Positions 30,201-38,859 of a DNA stretch of 64,000 bases are shown in pieces (positions within the stretch are counted from its first letter, which is position 1; each line of letters begins with the position of its first letter). The notes under the pieces were generated by a model. That model was not told where the DNA came from and searched no databases. It saw nothing but the letters and a program-made list of their open reading frames with translations. Where the stretch lies: NCBI RefSeq assembly GCF_024498075.1, contig NZ_JANHOF010000012.1, positions 124,001-188,000 on the forward strand. Direction: 5' to 3'. The stretch comes from Paenibacillus mendelii. GTDB lineage: Bacteria; Bacillota; Bacilli; Paenibacillales; Paenibacillaceae. Both the position numbers and the translations under genes were made by a program.

Positions 30201-30584
30201 TCGGTCTATTCCGCGATCACGTGGGATCCAGCCATTGGCGTCTGGGCCAACAGCCTGATTAATCTGTATATCGGGTCTAATTGGCAGCATCCCGGCAATG
30301 GGGTGGAATCCGTGCGCAAGTGGGTTGCCCCTTCAGCTGGAACGGTGCGCGTTACGGGAACGGCCGGCAAATTCGATTCCACGGCGGGTAACGGCGTTAT
30401 CGTTAGCATCCTCAAGAACAATGCCGTGTTATGGGGCCCGCATACGGTAACGACACTGATGGGAATAGACCATGACATGACGGTAGCCGTGAATGCGGGG
30501 GATGAATTATCGTTTATGGTCGGTGCAGGCGGAGACCCGTCTTATGACAAGACGGGTTGGGATCCTATGGTAGACTATCAGTAA
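27270..30584 (+). CDS. Secreted SGNH/GDSL esterase fused to a right-handed beta-helix
   Basis: 1104-aa secreted protein (signal peptide 1-28). The SGNH hydrolase domain (about 185-375) has the catalytic serine in VLYGDSISVGYN, the Gly and Asn blocks (PSVAGQTS, IIAFGMNDG) and the Asp-x-x-His-like end in NVNHPNDF; such domains deacetylate polysaccharides. A parallel beta-helix (about 387-800) is a close paralogue of the stand-alone protein at 20545-22329. Two copies of a 125-aa C-terminal beta-sandwich (about 812-955 and 965-1104) follow, each ending in GGDPSYDK-like and WDP/WNP motifs. The design fits an enzyme that removes acetyl groups and cleaves the same pectin-like backbone. Confidence 0.85.
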   Translation: MRRTGMMMLLVMSILSMVALPSMPLHAEEEEEDAFLEEAMSPFWLGTTMYNESLLMISSDGELPEASLLFTPDTILSVKSARLDTEYVEGVDWELSGGKIKLLAGSSIPYLTSEEMYPASPPPNEQIPKVGGGYVLFHEGTYFHDRQIVVTYTHAADAWQGPVPAYAGESLPHTTSKLANGQPLKVVLYGDSISVGYNSSGLYNAPPYLPTWGELLVRQLEQTYSSAITAINPSVAGQTSAWGAAEAQTRVAAEEPDLVIIAFGMNDGTAGVTAAQFKANVKSMIETIRQSNPNAEFLLVSTTLANPETNYANQQESYLAVLEQLSGTGIVAVDMTGVHQELLAHKSFADMTGNNVNHPNDFLARWYAQIVSATLINYTPSTGSGQTYYVSSSAGSDSNSGTSSTDAWKTLTKVSSMTFQPGDTILLKKGDTWTNETLYLKGNGSIANWITLSAYGTGDRPVISPYASPASITPPDPVNVANNGLLYAIKLDSNAGWKIQGIEIANSRSGIVYVNDASGVHDGLWVEDCYIHDITKWPLNPFPAAENRAPELQIMPYSVGIYTFYNSGQFLENVTVKNSTFERTDSPLEIRHANRVEVDSVTSTESYRAGIIFTGINYNYTGTPIGLLTSSVVLHAGLHGMTWGTAGLQFNAVHNFTADNVEVGYTVSPNSPDGVGVDYEGLNKNVTLQNSYIHDNEDEAVMVYRNPQWSGGIENENTSLIDNLFENNGIKNDGVHAAFLVQQYNLNNGGTISGNTIVKAYRQQPLNMIIERNPQQNEFWPSSQYQTSNNVVKLRNGNIIHYASTGYSATQGANGWSYEQYDGSSYANMSWVPSAGVWQGASSNLYIGEDWMHPAIGSDAVRTWTVASNGKLRITGKVNKSDSVLGDGVEASIWHNGTRIWGSATVTDLTGSEHDLQINAAAGDQIRFVVNDKGDPSYDKTTWNPVIEEIVQTDYSASADFSRTQNMYQWRYEQWDGSVYSAITWDPAIGVWANSLINLYIGSNWQHPGNGVESVRKWVAPSAGTVRVTGTAGKFDSTAGNGVIVSILKNNAVLWGPHTVTTLMGIDHDMTVAVNAGDELSFMVGAGGDPSYDKTGWDPMVDYQ

Positions 30585-30642
30585 GCAGTAAACCGGAGCG
30601 GGAGTTGGAGGTAGGCAATTACATCACCACTTGGAGGATCAT

Positions 30643-32040
30643 ATGGCGGATATTATAATCAATATGGAGCACACAAGCGCACCGTTGAAACGGCTGCATG
30701 GGGTAAATAACGGACCAGTCGCATACGGATCCCTGCTGGATGTAACCAGCTATTATCAGGAAGCGGGAATTCCGCTTGTCCGGCTGCATGATACTAATTA
30801 CCCGAATCCGGGGGAAGTGGATATTCATACGATTTTTCGCGATTTTGACAAAGACGCGGACGATCCCTCCAGCTATGATTTCTCTCGTACCGATACGTAT
30901 ATCAATTCCGTTCTCGCGACCGGAGCCGAGATTGTCTACCGATTGGGCGAGAGCATTGAGCATACGGCTATTAAATATTACGTTCATCCGCCTCAAGATA
31001 TGGAAAAATGGGCCCGCGTGTGCGTGAATATCATTCGGCACTATAACCATGGCTGGGCGAGCGGCTATCATCATAACATTCGCTATTGGGAGATCTGGAA
31101 CGAGCCGGATAACCCGGACCGGCAGTGCATGTGGTCCGGAACCGCGGCGCAATATTATGACATGTACCGCATAACGGTGACCGCGATTAAGCGCTTGGAC
31201 CCTGACCTGAAGGTGGGCGGGCAAGCGGCGACGATGGTGAACATGCCCTTCACGGAAGGGTTCATCGCGTACTGTCAGGAGCATCGGCTGCCGTTGGATT
31301 TCTTCACCTGGCATACGTATGCCAATGATCCCCGTCAAATTACTGCCAATGCGATTCGGGTCAGAGCTCTGCTGGATGAGGCGGGGTTTCAACAGACAGA
31401 AAGCCATTTGAACGAATGGAACTATATGCAGGCTGACGAAGGAGCGGATGAAGATACCTGGAAGCTGCTGTGGAAGCCGGGCGGCGAGCTATTCCGCAGG
31501 AATCTGTTCGAAAGACAGAAGAACGAAGAGGGAGCCTCCTTCGTTGCGGCTGTTCTGGCTCTTCTCCAGGATTATGCGGTGGATGAGGCGAATTACTATG
31601 ATGGACAGCCGCATGAGCTGTACAGCGGTCTGTTCGACGGCTACGGAATCCCGCAGAAAACGTATCGCGTGTTCGAGAGATTCAACGAAATGTGCTCGTA
31701 TTCGAATCGCGTGCAGGTGACGATTGATTCCAAGGCTCCAGGCATATACGGTTTCGGTGTGACGAAGCCAAGCGGAGAGACGGTCTTGTGGATCAGCAAT
31801 TTCAGCGGCGAAAGCCGCAGCTACACATTCGCCTTCGAAGGCTGCGCCGATCGAAGCCTCTCAGGATGCCAATTCAGCATGCTGGATAAAACGCGGGAAT
31901 TTCATGAGGTCGAGACGTTAAGCGTCGACCCCGATTGCAGGCATGTGAATGTTCATCTTCCCAGGCACTCTGTCTTCTTGCTTCGAATGACTTGGCTACC
32001 CGTACCCGAGGAGACCAATCTGAGGAAGACGGAGAGCTAG
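30643..32040 (+). CDS. GH39-like glycoside hydrolase (beta-xylosidase family)
   Basis: 465-aa cytoplasmic clan-A TIM-barrel enzyme resembling GH39. The acid/base glutamate lies in YWEIWNEPDNPDR (about 152-164) and the nucleophile glutamate probably in SHLNEWNYM (about 255). A C-terminal beta-sandwich starts near 355 (APGIYGFGVTKPSG). ATG 30643 is chosen because GGAGG sits 5 nt upstream; a TTG at 30631 is in frame. It probably hydrolyses imported beta-linked oligosaccharides. Confidence 0.8.
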   Translation: MADIIINMEHTSAPLKRLHGVNNGPVAYGSLLDVTSYYQEAGIPLVRLHDTNYPNPGEVDIHTIFRDFDKDADDPSSYDFSRTDTYINSVLATGAEIVYRLGESIEHTAIKYYVHPPQDMEKWARVCVNIIRHYNHGWASGYHHNIRYWEIWNEPDNPDRQCMWSGTAAQYYDMYRITVTAIKRLDPDLKVGGQAATMVNMPFTEGFIAYCQEHRLPLDFFTWHTYANDPRQITANAIRVRALLDEAGFQQTESHLNEWNYMQADEGADEDTWKLLWKPGGELFRRNLFERQKNEEGASFVAAVLALLQDYAVDEANYYDGQPHELYSGLFDGYGIPQKTYRVFERFNEMCSYSNRVQVTIDSKAPGIYGFGVTKPSGETVLWISNFSGESRSYTFAFEGCADRSLSGCQFSMLDKTREFHEVETLSVDPDCRHVNVHLPRHSVFLLRMTWLPVPEETNLRKTES

Positions 32041-32123
32041 ATGCAAGAAGCGGCAAATACAGAGATGAATAGTAAAAAGGCAGCCTGGAAGGCTGATCTT
32101 GCTCATCAAAGGGAGGTTATTGT

Positions 32124-32885
32124 ATGAAATTGAAGGGAAGAACGGCCATCATTACGGGCTCAGCCCGTTCCATTGGGGCCACGATTGCCAAGCGGTATGC
32201 AGCCGAGGGAGCAAATGTCGTGATTAACGATAGATCTTATCCGGAGCTGGCGGATCAGGTTGTCGACGATATCAAGAGCCGGGGCGGGGAAGCCTTCTTC
32301 TATCAGGCGGATGTGTCCAAGGAAGCAGAAGTGAATGCGATGGTTGCCGAAACGATACATCGCTATGGCAAGGTAGATATTCTGGTCAATAATGCGGCGA
32401 TCGACCCCCGTAAGGTCTGGTATGAAATTACGGAAGAGGAATGGGATCATCTCATGGCGGTCAACGTCAAATCGCAGTTCCTGTGTGCAAAGGCCGTCTT
32501 CCCTTCCATGAGGGCTCAGAATTACGGGAAGATCATCAATGTATCCTCGGTTACCTTCTTAACCGGGCAAGCCAAGTTCCTGCATTACGTAACGTCCAAA
32601 GGGGCTGTTGTCGGCTTTACCCGTGCGCTGGCCCGAGAGGTGGGCGAGTACTCTATTAACGTGAACTGCATTACACCCGGCGCGGTGTACACGGAGACCG
32701 AGCTGGAGAAGGTTGGTGCGGAAGGGCTTGTCGGCGTTGATGAATTCTTGGCGGAGAGGCAGTCGTTCTCCCGCCGCATGAACAGTTCCGATCTGGAGGG
32801 CGCTTTCGTATTCCTGGCCTCCTCGGACAGTGATTTTATAACGGGGCAACTGCTAAATGCCGATGGCGGCTGGGTCATGCATTAA
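32124..32885 (+). CDS. Short-chain dehydrogenase/reductase (SDR)
   Basis: 253-aa classical SDR. The NAD(P)-binding loop is TGSARSIG (residues 10-17; the third glycine of the usual TGxxxGxG is partly replaced). NNAA is at about 89-92 and the catalytic Ser-Tyr-Lys triad is seen as NVSSVTF, Y and K in HYVTSKGA, with the PG motif in NCITPGAV. It is the last gene of the glycan locus and probably oxidises or reduces a released sugar. Substrate unknown. Confidence 0.85.
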   Translation: MKLKGRTAIITGSARSIGATIAKRYAAEGANVVINDRSYPELADQVVDDIKSRGGEAFFYQADVSKEAEVNAMVAETIHRYGKVDILVNNAAIDPRKVWYEITEEEWDHLMAVNVKSQFLCAKAVFPSMRAQNYGKIINVSSVTFLTGQAKFLHYVTSKGAVVGFTRALAREVGEYSINVNCITPGAVYTETELEKVGAEGLVGVDEFLAERQSFSRRMNSSDLEGAFVFLASSDSDFITGQLLNADGGWVMH

Positions 32886-32991
32886 GAAGAAGCCTGCTGC
32901 TTGAATGTAGATCCTCGATTCGCGGAGCTACTACCGGGTGAAGGCGTATTCGTTCGTCCCACTAGCCAGAGGTAACCGGGAGGGAACTATC

Positions 32992-33143
32992 ATGACATTC
33001 TCAACAAAGCGCGAATACGCGATATTGCTGTGCTGACGACCTTGTTCCTGCCGCTATCATGGCTGCCGTCTTCGGCCGCGCGGGCTCATGCTGTCACCGG
33101 CCAGCACGCTGGAGATCTTTTGTGTAAAAAGCTTAATTCATAA
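32992..33143 (+). pseudogene. Remnant of a secreted-protein gene (signal peptide with frameshift)
   Basis: GGGAGGGA precedes ATG 32992, which opens MTFSTKREYAILLC and then hits a stop at 33034. Read in the +2 frame the sequence continues as LTTLFLPLSWLPSSAARAHA. Joined across one frameshift they make a classical signal peptide: basic start, hydrophobic core, AHA-like cleavage site. The open frame ends at 33143 just before a terminator. This is best read as the decayed 5' end of a lost secreted protein. It lies in the 490-bp gap between the SDR and the propeller protein, where nothing else was seen. Confidence 0.5.
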
Positions 33144-33152
33144 TAGCAGGGA

Positions 33153-33186
33153 AAGGAGCGGGGGGTTATGTACCCCGCTCCTTATT
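33153..33186 (+). terminator. Rho-independent terminator
   Basis: A perfect 11-bp stem (AAGGAGCGGGG at 33153-33163 with CCCCGCTCCTT at 33173-33183), 9-nt loop, then ATTTCTG. It follows the decayed signal-peptide gene and closes the upstream glycan locus. Confidence 0.8.
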
Positions 33187-33377
33187 TCTGTTCGGTTTCT
33201 ATAATAAGTTGAACGAAGAAAGATGAGTGATTAGATCACTTATAGAGAGATCATTTTATTAGTCGGATAGTCCCTTTTTCGGATACATTTGGTACCGTGT
33301 CCGCTTGTAAGGGTATGTTAGTTCTGAAACACTTCCGACAAAACAGCTTGCGTTCTTACAATTTATAGGAGGTATTG

Positions 33378-34817
33378 ATGATTGTGTTACGAAAAATTTG
33401 TTCCATTACCGTAATTGCCGCCGTCGTCGCGGCCGCCGCTCCAACCGGCGCCGTCCGCGCTGCGGACTTGAAGACACCGTATAACGATCAGTTTGGCCAT
33501 TATCATACCGTCTTCAAGAAAGGACCTTCCATCCCGAATCTGGACACCTTTTACGTTCCGCAGGGAATGGCCTACTGGCCGGACAAGCAATGGATTCTGA
33601 TCGCCTATTACTATTACGACCCGGACTTTGCTTCCTTGAAGAAGAACAGCTTGGTCGCCGTCGTTGACCAGCGGACAGGCAAGCATATCAAGAATCTATA
33701 TCTCGCTGACGAGATGAAGGAAGGCGATATCTACCATGCCGGGCATGTCGGCGGGCTCGCGGTCAGCAAGAGCTATCTCTGGATCGCATCCTCCGCGGAG
33801 AGCTCGGACAGCAAATACAACATGCTGCGGTACAAGCTGACCGACATTGAGAAAACAAGCGCGAACGGCCGCCTGTCTCTGGACGAAGGCTTCAAGCTCA
33901 AAGCATCGTCTTATGCCACTTATGCGGACGGCGATCTCTGGGTCGGCAAGTTCGATGCGAAGAACACGGCCGCCATGCACCGCTACAATCTGAACAGTTC
34001 TGAAACCCCGAGAGCGAATCCCCTCAAGACGTATAAGACGCCCAAACAGATTCAAGGCGTTGCCATTACCGGCAAGCATATTATATACAGCCAGTCCTCC
34101 GGCCGAAAAAATCCGAGCAACCTGCGTATGTACAACAAGTCGGAGCCGAGCAAGCTGCAGGATTCGATGACGCTTCCCAATATGTCGCAAGGTTTGGCTA
34201 TCGCTGGCAGTAACCTGTATATCAATTTTGAATCGGGTGCCAAAGCCTACTTATTCGGAGGGACGTATGTGAAGAAGACGCTCTCCTACGGCAAGCTTGG
34301 CTTCATCATTCCAGACTACTGGAAGAAAATCTACGGCCAGGAAACGAACTACGCCCCCTACCAGGGCTATATGAGGTCGTGGACGGAATCGGATGCTTCC
34401 GACGATCTGCGCGTGGAGCTCGAGGGTATTCAATATTCCGCCGCAGCTGCGCGCGCCATCAACTCGTCCAAGCTGCATCCGTCGATTTCCTTCAATGGAA
34501 ATGATTATTTGGACAACGACTCATGGGATTACACTTATACGAACTTCCCTAATCCCGAATTCGACAATTTCGATAAGGATCCGGGCGGCAAAGGAGATGG
34601 GGTCGACAATGACGATATCGTTCAGGTAACGGCGAAAGGCACGATCAAGGCGAAGAAGAGCTACCGTTTCGGCTCCTCCTCCGAGCCGCAGAACACGAAG
34701 CAGTCGGGCCACATCCGCTTCTATGCTTCGATGTCGTCCTGGAATGACAAGAACATGATTCCGAAGAAAACCGATTATCTCGGTCAGGTGCCGTGGAAAT
34801 ACGATATGAAGAAATAA
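33378..34817 (+). CDS. Secreted beta-propeller-like protein of unknown function
   Basis: 479-aa protein with a signal peptide (about 1-30; AAAAPTGAVRAA). The mature part has repeated short beta blades (QGMAYWPDKQWILIAYYYY, GGLAVSKSYLWIASS, QGVAITGKHIIYSQSSG, QGLAIAGSNLYINFESG), suggesting a beta-propeller. No catalytic motif was recognised. Start ATG 33378 is four bases after AGGAGGT; an in-frame TTG at 33375 is too close. It stands alone between terminators and is probably exported and monocistronic. Confidence 0.7.
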   Translation: MIVLRKICSITVIAAVVAAAAPTGAVRAADLKTPYNDQFGHYHTVFKKGPSIPNLDTFYVPQGMAYWPDKQWILIAYYYYDPDFASLKKNSLVAVVDQRTGKHIKNLYLADEMKEGDIYHAGHVGGLAVSKSYLWIASSAESSDSKYNMLRYKLTDIEKTSANGRLSLDEGFKLKASSYATYADGDLWVGKFDAKNTAAMHRYNLNSSETPRANPLKTYKTPKQIQGVAITGKHIIYSQSSGRKNPSNLRMYNKSEPSKLQDSMTLPNMSQGLAIAGSNLYINFESGAKAYLFGGTYVKKTLSYGKLGFIIPDYWKKIYGQETNYAPYQGYMRSWTESDASDDLRVELEGIQYSAAAARAINSSKLHPSISFNGNDYLDNDSWDYTYTNFPNPEFDNFDKDPGGKGDGVDNDDIVQVTAKGTIKAKKSYRFGSSSEPQNTKQSGHIRFYASMSSWNDKNMIPKKTDYLGQVPWKYDMKK

Positions 34818-34828
34818 CAGTATCCGGC

Positions 34829-34854
34829 AGCCCCTTTGCAAGAAAAGGGGCTTT
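34829..34854 (+). terminator. Weak terminator-like hairpin
   Basis: A 9-bp stem (AGCCCCTTT at 34829-34837 with AAAGGGGCT at 34844-34852) with a 6-nt loop, followed by only two T residues. It lies between the propeller protein and the lipoprotein and argues against a lipoprotein start upstream of it. Confidence 0.55.
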
Positions 34855-34874
34855 GCCGTGACAGTAAGGAGGCG

Positions 34875-35714
34875 ATGACGATCCGCTTAATCACGAAGGG
34901 ATGCGGTCTAGCGTTTGCCTGTCTGCTCCTGCTCCTTCTATCCAGCTGTGAAGGAGAAGCGGGTACCGGTCCGGGTCCAGCTGCGAACGAATCGGCTAGC
35001 GGCGACGGGGCATCCGCGGATCACGTAGATGCTATCGGCAGGCCGTCAAACGGCGGGCAGGGCAGCAGCAGCGGAGATATACCGGATACGATAGAGATGC
35101 TCGGTCTCGAATACAGTGTCAACCGGCCGGAGGATGACCCGAAGGCCATACTCGTCAGCCCGCTGCTCCAGAACTTGCAGTGGAGTGCCGACCGGTTGAA
35201 GGACTACGCCGCGCAGATGGACGATCTGCATCGCCGGGGTGATGCCGGTGATGGACGCCTGCCGGTTACGGTCACACTCGGGCGTCCGCTTGGTCTGGAA
35301 GCATTCGAGGAATTCGCCGGCCGGTACGGCCTTGAGGTCGACGGCTATCAACTGAGAGGGCTGGAAGCCCAGACCGGCGAGACCTACGACCGGATCACCT
35401 ACATGGCCGTGCCGCGCAGTGGTGTTCTGATCTCCGAGCAGCTCCGGCTGCTCGCGGAATCACCCGGCTTCGTCGGCGTTATCGCCGTATACGGCTCGAT
35501 GAAGGCAGAAGACTACGCGCAGCTATCCGAAGACCCGGACATCTTCGTCGCCGATATCTCCTCCCGGTACCTGCAGGACGAGCTGATGAAGCACGAACAA
35601 GTACGCGACATGGTGCGTGACGAGGTCTTCCGGATCGAGGTGAAGGTGCCTAATCTGTACTGGGAGCTGGAGGATGCCGGAATCGTAACTTATGACGTTC
35701 CGATTGCCAAGTGA
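34875..35714 (+). CDS. Putative lipoprotein of unknown function
   Basis: 279-aa lipoprotein: basic MTIRLITKG, hydrophobic run and lipobox LLSSC, followed by a Gly/Ser/Ala-rich linker. The body has no recognised motif; it is acidic and has two alternating alpha/beta blocks of similar length (roughly residues 75-170 and 180-270), possibly a pair of small domains. Start 34875 has AAGGAGG only 2-4 nt upstream, so it is not firm; an in-frame TTG at 34836 lies inside a hairpin and is less likely. Confidence 0.6.
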   Translation: MTIRLITKGCGLAFACLLLLLLSSCEGEAGTGPGPAANESASGDGASADHVDAIGRPSNGGQGSSSGDIPDTIEMLGLEYSVNRPEDDPKAILVSPLLQNLQWSADRLKDYAAQMDDLHRRGDAGDGRLPVTVTLGRPLGLEAFEEFAGRYGLEVDGYQLRGLEAQTGETYDRITYMAVPRSGVLISEQLRLLAESPGFVGVIAVYGSMKAEDYAQLSEDPDIFVADISSRYLQDELMKHEQVRDMVRDEVFRIEVKVPNLYWELEDAGIVTYDVPIAK

Positions 35715-35727
35715 AATGCCTCTACCT

Positions 35728-35766
35728 GAACCCCGGCAGCACTTCTGGCTGCTGGGGTTCCCTTGT
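35728..35766 (+). terminator. Rho-independent terminator after the lipoprotein
   Basis: A long stem pairs GAACCCC plus GCAGC (35728-35740) with GCTGC plus GGGGTTC (35748-35760), one G-T pair inside, followed by CCCTTG. The T run is short. Confidence 0.65.
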
Positions 35767-35886
35767 TATTTGTCCGTATTTCATGTTACTTTGTTGCTAA
35801 GTCATAGAATAGAACTCCCTGCGGTGCAGAAGACGCATAAGGGCGTAATGTGGAGCCGCTCAATAACTGTCGAGGAGAACATAGTG

Positions 35887-37422
35887 ATGCTGGAGAAGTT
35901 CTTGCTTTCGATTGACCAAGGAACAACAGGCACGAAGGTCGTTCTATTCGATCAACAGGGTGAAGTTCGCGCATCCAGCTACAAGAAACATACGCAGTAT
36001 TATACCAAGCCGGGATGGACCGAGCATGATCCCGAAGAGATATGGGCCTGTATTGGGCAGGGTATTCAAGAAGCGCTGGCAGAAGGAAAGATCGAGCCAT
36101 CCCAGATAGAGGCGATCGGGCTGGCCAACCAGGGCGAGACCGTGCTGTTCTGGGATGATCAAGGACGCCCCTTGTATCCGGCTATCGTGTGGTCGTGCAG
36201 AAGATCGCAAGCGATCGCCAGGGAATGGGAGGCGCAGGAGGGCTGGAGCGCGAAAGTGTTCCATAAGACCGGGCTGCGGATCGATCCTTACTTTTCGGCA
36301 ACGAAAATTCGCTGGATGATGGAAGAGGTTGAGCAGGTTCAGGGCCATATTCGCGATGGAAGTGCAAGATGCAGCACGCTGGATTCATGGCTCATATGGA
36401 AGATGACAGGCGGCCGTTCCTTTGTTACGGATCCATCCACCGCCGCAAGAACAATGCTGTATAATACCCGCTTAGGAGAATGGGATCAGGAGATTCTCGA
36501 ATACCTGGAGATCGATGCAGCGTGGCTTCCCTCAATCCTGCCTACAGCTGGCCACTTTGGTATCACCTCGAAAGATGCATTATGCGGAATCGAGGCACCC
36601 ATTCGGGTCAGTATCGTAGATCAACCGGCCGCATTATACGGTCATCTGTGCACAGAACCGGGTACGTCGAAGTGCACATACGGCACCGGCTGCTTTGTCT
36701 ACATGAATATCGGGTCGGAACTGCCCGACCAGCCCACAGCGTCTTTGCTGTCTACCATTGTATGGTCCAAAGACGATAACGTGACGTATGCGCTGGATGG
36801 CGCAATTTATTCTGCGGGCTCCACGGTGGATTGGGCGATGAACGAGCTGGCGCTGTTCAGTTCCATAGATGAGCTGCAAGCATGGTCGACAGAGTGGTAT
36901 CATCGTTTATTAAATGCCGGCGGCGAATACGATCGGGATGCCAATCTATGGTTCGCACCCTGTCTAAGCGGAGCGGGAGCGCCCTATTGGAATTCCGATT
37001 TTCGCGGACTTTTTCTAGGTCTATCCCATGGCACGTCCAAGAAGGAGATGGCTAAAGCCGTTCTGGAGGGGATTGCTCACCGGGTAGCCGATGTCATAGA
37101 TGAGATGCAGCAGGTATCGATGCATCCTGTGACCGTACTGCGGGTGGATGGAGGGCTCACCGCGAATGCCTACTTAATGCAATATCAAGCGGACCTCCTG
37201 GGAATCCCGGTGGAAGTGCCGGGTTCGGCAGAAACAACGGCGCTGGGCACAGCCTATTTGACCGGCGAAGCATGCGGGTGGTGGACAACAAAGCAGCTGC
37301 GACGCAAGGTTCCGATCACGCACACCTTCCATCCCCGCCTAGATGCTGCTGACAGGGAGGCATTGCGCGGAGAATGGGCAAGGATCATGCAACTAATGAC
37401 CCGGTTTTATTCGAAGGGGTAG
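35887..37422 (+). CDS. FGGY-family carbohydrate kinase, glycerol-kinase-like
   Basis: 511-aa cytoplasmic sugar or polyol kinase. The FGGY N-terminal phosphate loop is SIDQGTTGTK (about 7-16), followed by LANQGETVLFWD and IVWSCRRS, a sequence close to glycerol kinases. The second half has YGTGCFVYMN, the ATP-site GGLTANAYLMQYQADLLG and the C-terminal ALGTAYLTG. Start 35887 (ATG) or the adjacent GTG 35884 follows GAGGAG; the frame runs on upstream with no further support. Substrate cannot be fixed from sequence; glycerol-type triols or pentitols are possible. Confidence 0.85.
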   Translation: MLEKFLLSIDQGTTGTKVVLFDQQGEVRASSYKKHTQYYTKPGWTEHDPEEIWACIGQGIQEALAEGKIEPSQIEAIGLANQGETVLFWDDQGRPLYPAIVWSCRRSQAIAREWEAQEGWSAKVFHKTGLRIDPYFSATKIRWMMEEVEQVQGHIRDGSARCSTLDSWLIWKMTGGRSFVTDPSTAARTMLYNTRLGEWDQEILEYLEIDAAWLPSILPTAGHFGITSKDALCGIEAPIRVSIVDQPAALYGHLCTEPGTSKCTYGTGCFVYMNIGSELPDQPTASLLSTIVWSKDDNVTYALDGAIYSAGSTVDWAMNELALFSSIDELQAWSTEWYHRLLNAGGEYDRDANLWFAPCLSGAGAPYWNSDFRGLFLGLSHGTSKKEMAKAVLEGIAHRVADVIDEMQQVSMHPVTVLRVDGGLTANAYLMQYQADLLGIPVEVPGSAETTALGTAYLTGEACGWWTTKQLRRKVPITHTFHPRLDAADREALRGEWARIMQLMTRFYSKG

Positions 37423-37489
37423 TCAGCAGCTCGCAGACGCTCCGATGAAGGGCGGCTTGCTGCACCGCTGTGCTTCGCTCCACCAAGCA

Positions 37490-37518
37490 AGCCCCGGCCA
37501 ATAAGGCCGGGGCTCTTT
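37490..37518 (+). terminator. Rho-independent terminator after the FGGY kinase
   Basis: A perfect 10-bp stem (AGCCCCGGCC at 37490-37499 with GGCCGGGGCT at 37505-37514), 5-nt loop and CTTT tail. Confidence 0.8.
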
Positions 37519-37651
37519 AGATTTCCTCAGCCGCAGCGGTTCGGATTACGGCTAGTCATGAATAATATTATAATTTATCATGTTGTTAGAACGAGTGAGT
37601 AGAACTGCGGCACGAATGCCAGCTTGCCGGGGAAATGAGGAGAAGCACCGG

Positions 37652-38803
37652 GTGAAGACATTAGCAAGCTATTATTTCTTATGGTATCTGACTATATCGG
37701 TATTTATGCCTTATACGAGTCTGTATTTTAGCGAGAGAGGCTTCAGCCCCACCACGGTCGGCCTCATTTTGTCTTTGTGGGCGTTGGTTAGTATCGTTGC
37801 CCAGCCCCTTATGGGCATGATCAATGACCGGGTCCACAATCCGCGGACAATATTGATGATTTGCACGGCTGCAGCTCCCCTGCTTGGCCTTGGATTTTAT
37901 GTTGTAGAAGGACTTGCCGGGATCCTCGCATTATCCCTGTTCTTCGCCTGGTTCCAATCCTCTGCCGGACCGATTGGCGATGCAATCGCGGTGGAGATCA
38001 CGAGCAGAGAGGGCTATTCATTCGGAAGTGTAAGACTGTGGGGAGCTTTAAGCTATGCACTGGGGGCATTCGTTACAGGCATGCTATACGGTAAATTCGG
38101 CTATAACGATATCTTTTTTTATTATCTAGCCGCCAGTACTGCCGTCTGCTTAGTGCTGATGTTTCTGCCCGCAGCCCGGGTCACCCGCCGAAGAATAACG
38201 TTATTCGGCCAAATGGGCGAGGTTGTGCGCAATAAGCCCTTTATGATTTTTGTTCTCTCCAGCATGCTGATGATGATGTCCGCCAACATCAACATGAACT
38301 TCCTGCCGCTGTATTTTAAAGAAATGGGCTTCGATAAGAGCTGGATCGGCAGCGCGTTTGCGATTGCCGCCATTATTGAGGTTCCGATGTTCTGGGTAGC
38401 GGCCAGGCTCAGCAGAAGGATCGGCCGGTACCGATTAATGAGCCTGGCTTCTGTGATCTATGCCATTCAATATTTAACCCTGTTTACGTTCTCCGACATC
38501 ACTCTGACGCTTGCTGTTCAACTGCTGAACGGGATCGCGTTTGCATTCGTCGCAGGTACGGCCGTAGAAGTCGTGCAAGGCTTCGCGGCAGAGGGAGCCA
38601 AAGCAACGCTGCAAACCGTCTATGCAGCCGTAACATGGGGAGTTGGAGGGATTGCCGGTAATGCGATGGGCGGTATGATCATCGACCATTGGGGGGCGCC
38701 GGTTCTATATTTGATCCTATTCGGCCTCTGTATGACGGCATCCGTGCTGTTTATCGTAAATAAGTATCACCAGCAGCCCGTCAGCCCAAGTTACATGGGC
38801 TAA
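37652..38803 (+). CDS. MFS transporter (MFS_1-like/PPP-type)
   Basis: 383-aa membrane protein with about 12 helices of the major facilitator superfamily, resembling the nucleoside or phenylpropionate-type MFS_1-like group. It has YFLWYLTISVFMPYTSLYFSERGFS and LMGMINDRVHNPR (the conserved loop 2-3). GTG at 37652 is chosen because GAGGAG lies 9 nt upstream; upstream residues to 37580 lack one. The substrate is not predictable. It sits between the kinase terminator and the tandem-repeat terminator and is probably monocistronic. Confidence 0.8.
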   Translation: MKTLASYYFLWYLTISVFMPYTSLYFSERGFSPTTVGLILSLWALVSIVAQPLMGMINDRVHNPRTILMICTAAAPLLGLGFYVVEGLAGILALSLFFAWFQSSAGPIGDAIAVEITSREGYSFGSVRLWGALSYALGAFVTGMLYGKFGYNDIFFYYLAASTAVCLVLMFLPAARVTRRRITLFGQMGEVVRNKPFMIFVLSSMLMMMSANINMNFLPLYFKEMGFDKSWIGSAFAIAAIIEVPMFWVAARLSRRIGRYRLMSLASVIYAIQYLTLFTFSDITLTLAVQLLNGIAFAFVAGTAVEVVQGFAAEGAKATLQTVYAAVTWGVGGIAGNAMGGMIIDHWGAPVLYLILFGLCMTASVLFIVNKYHQQPVSPSYMG

Positions 38804-38859
38804 TACACGTAATGGGCAACGGTCATTAGAGGCAGGGGGCCTCTGCCGAATTGATCCGC

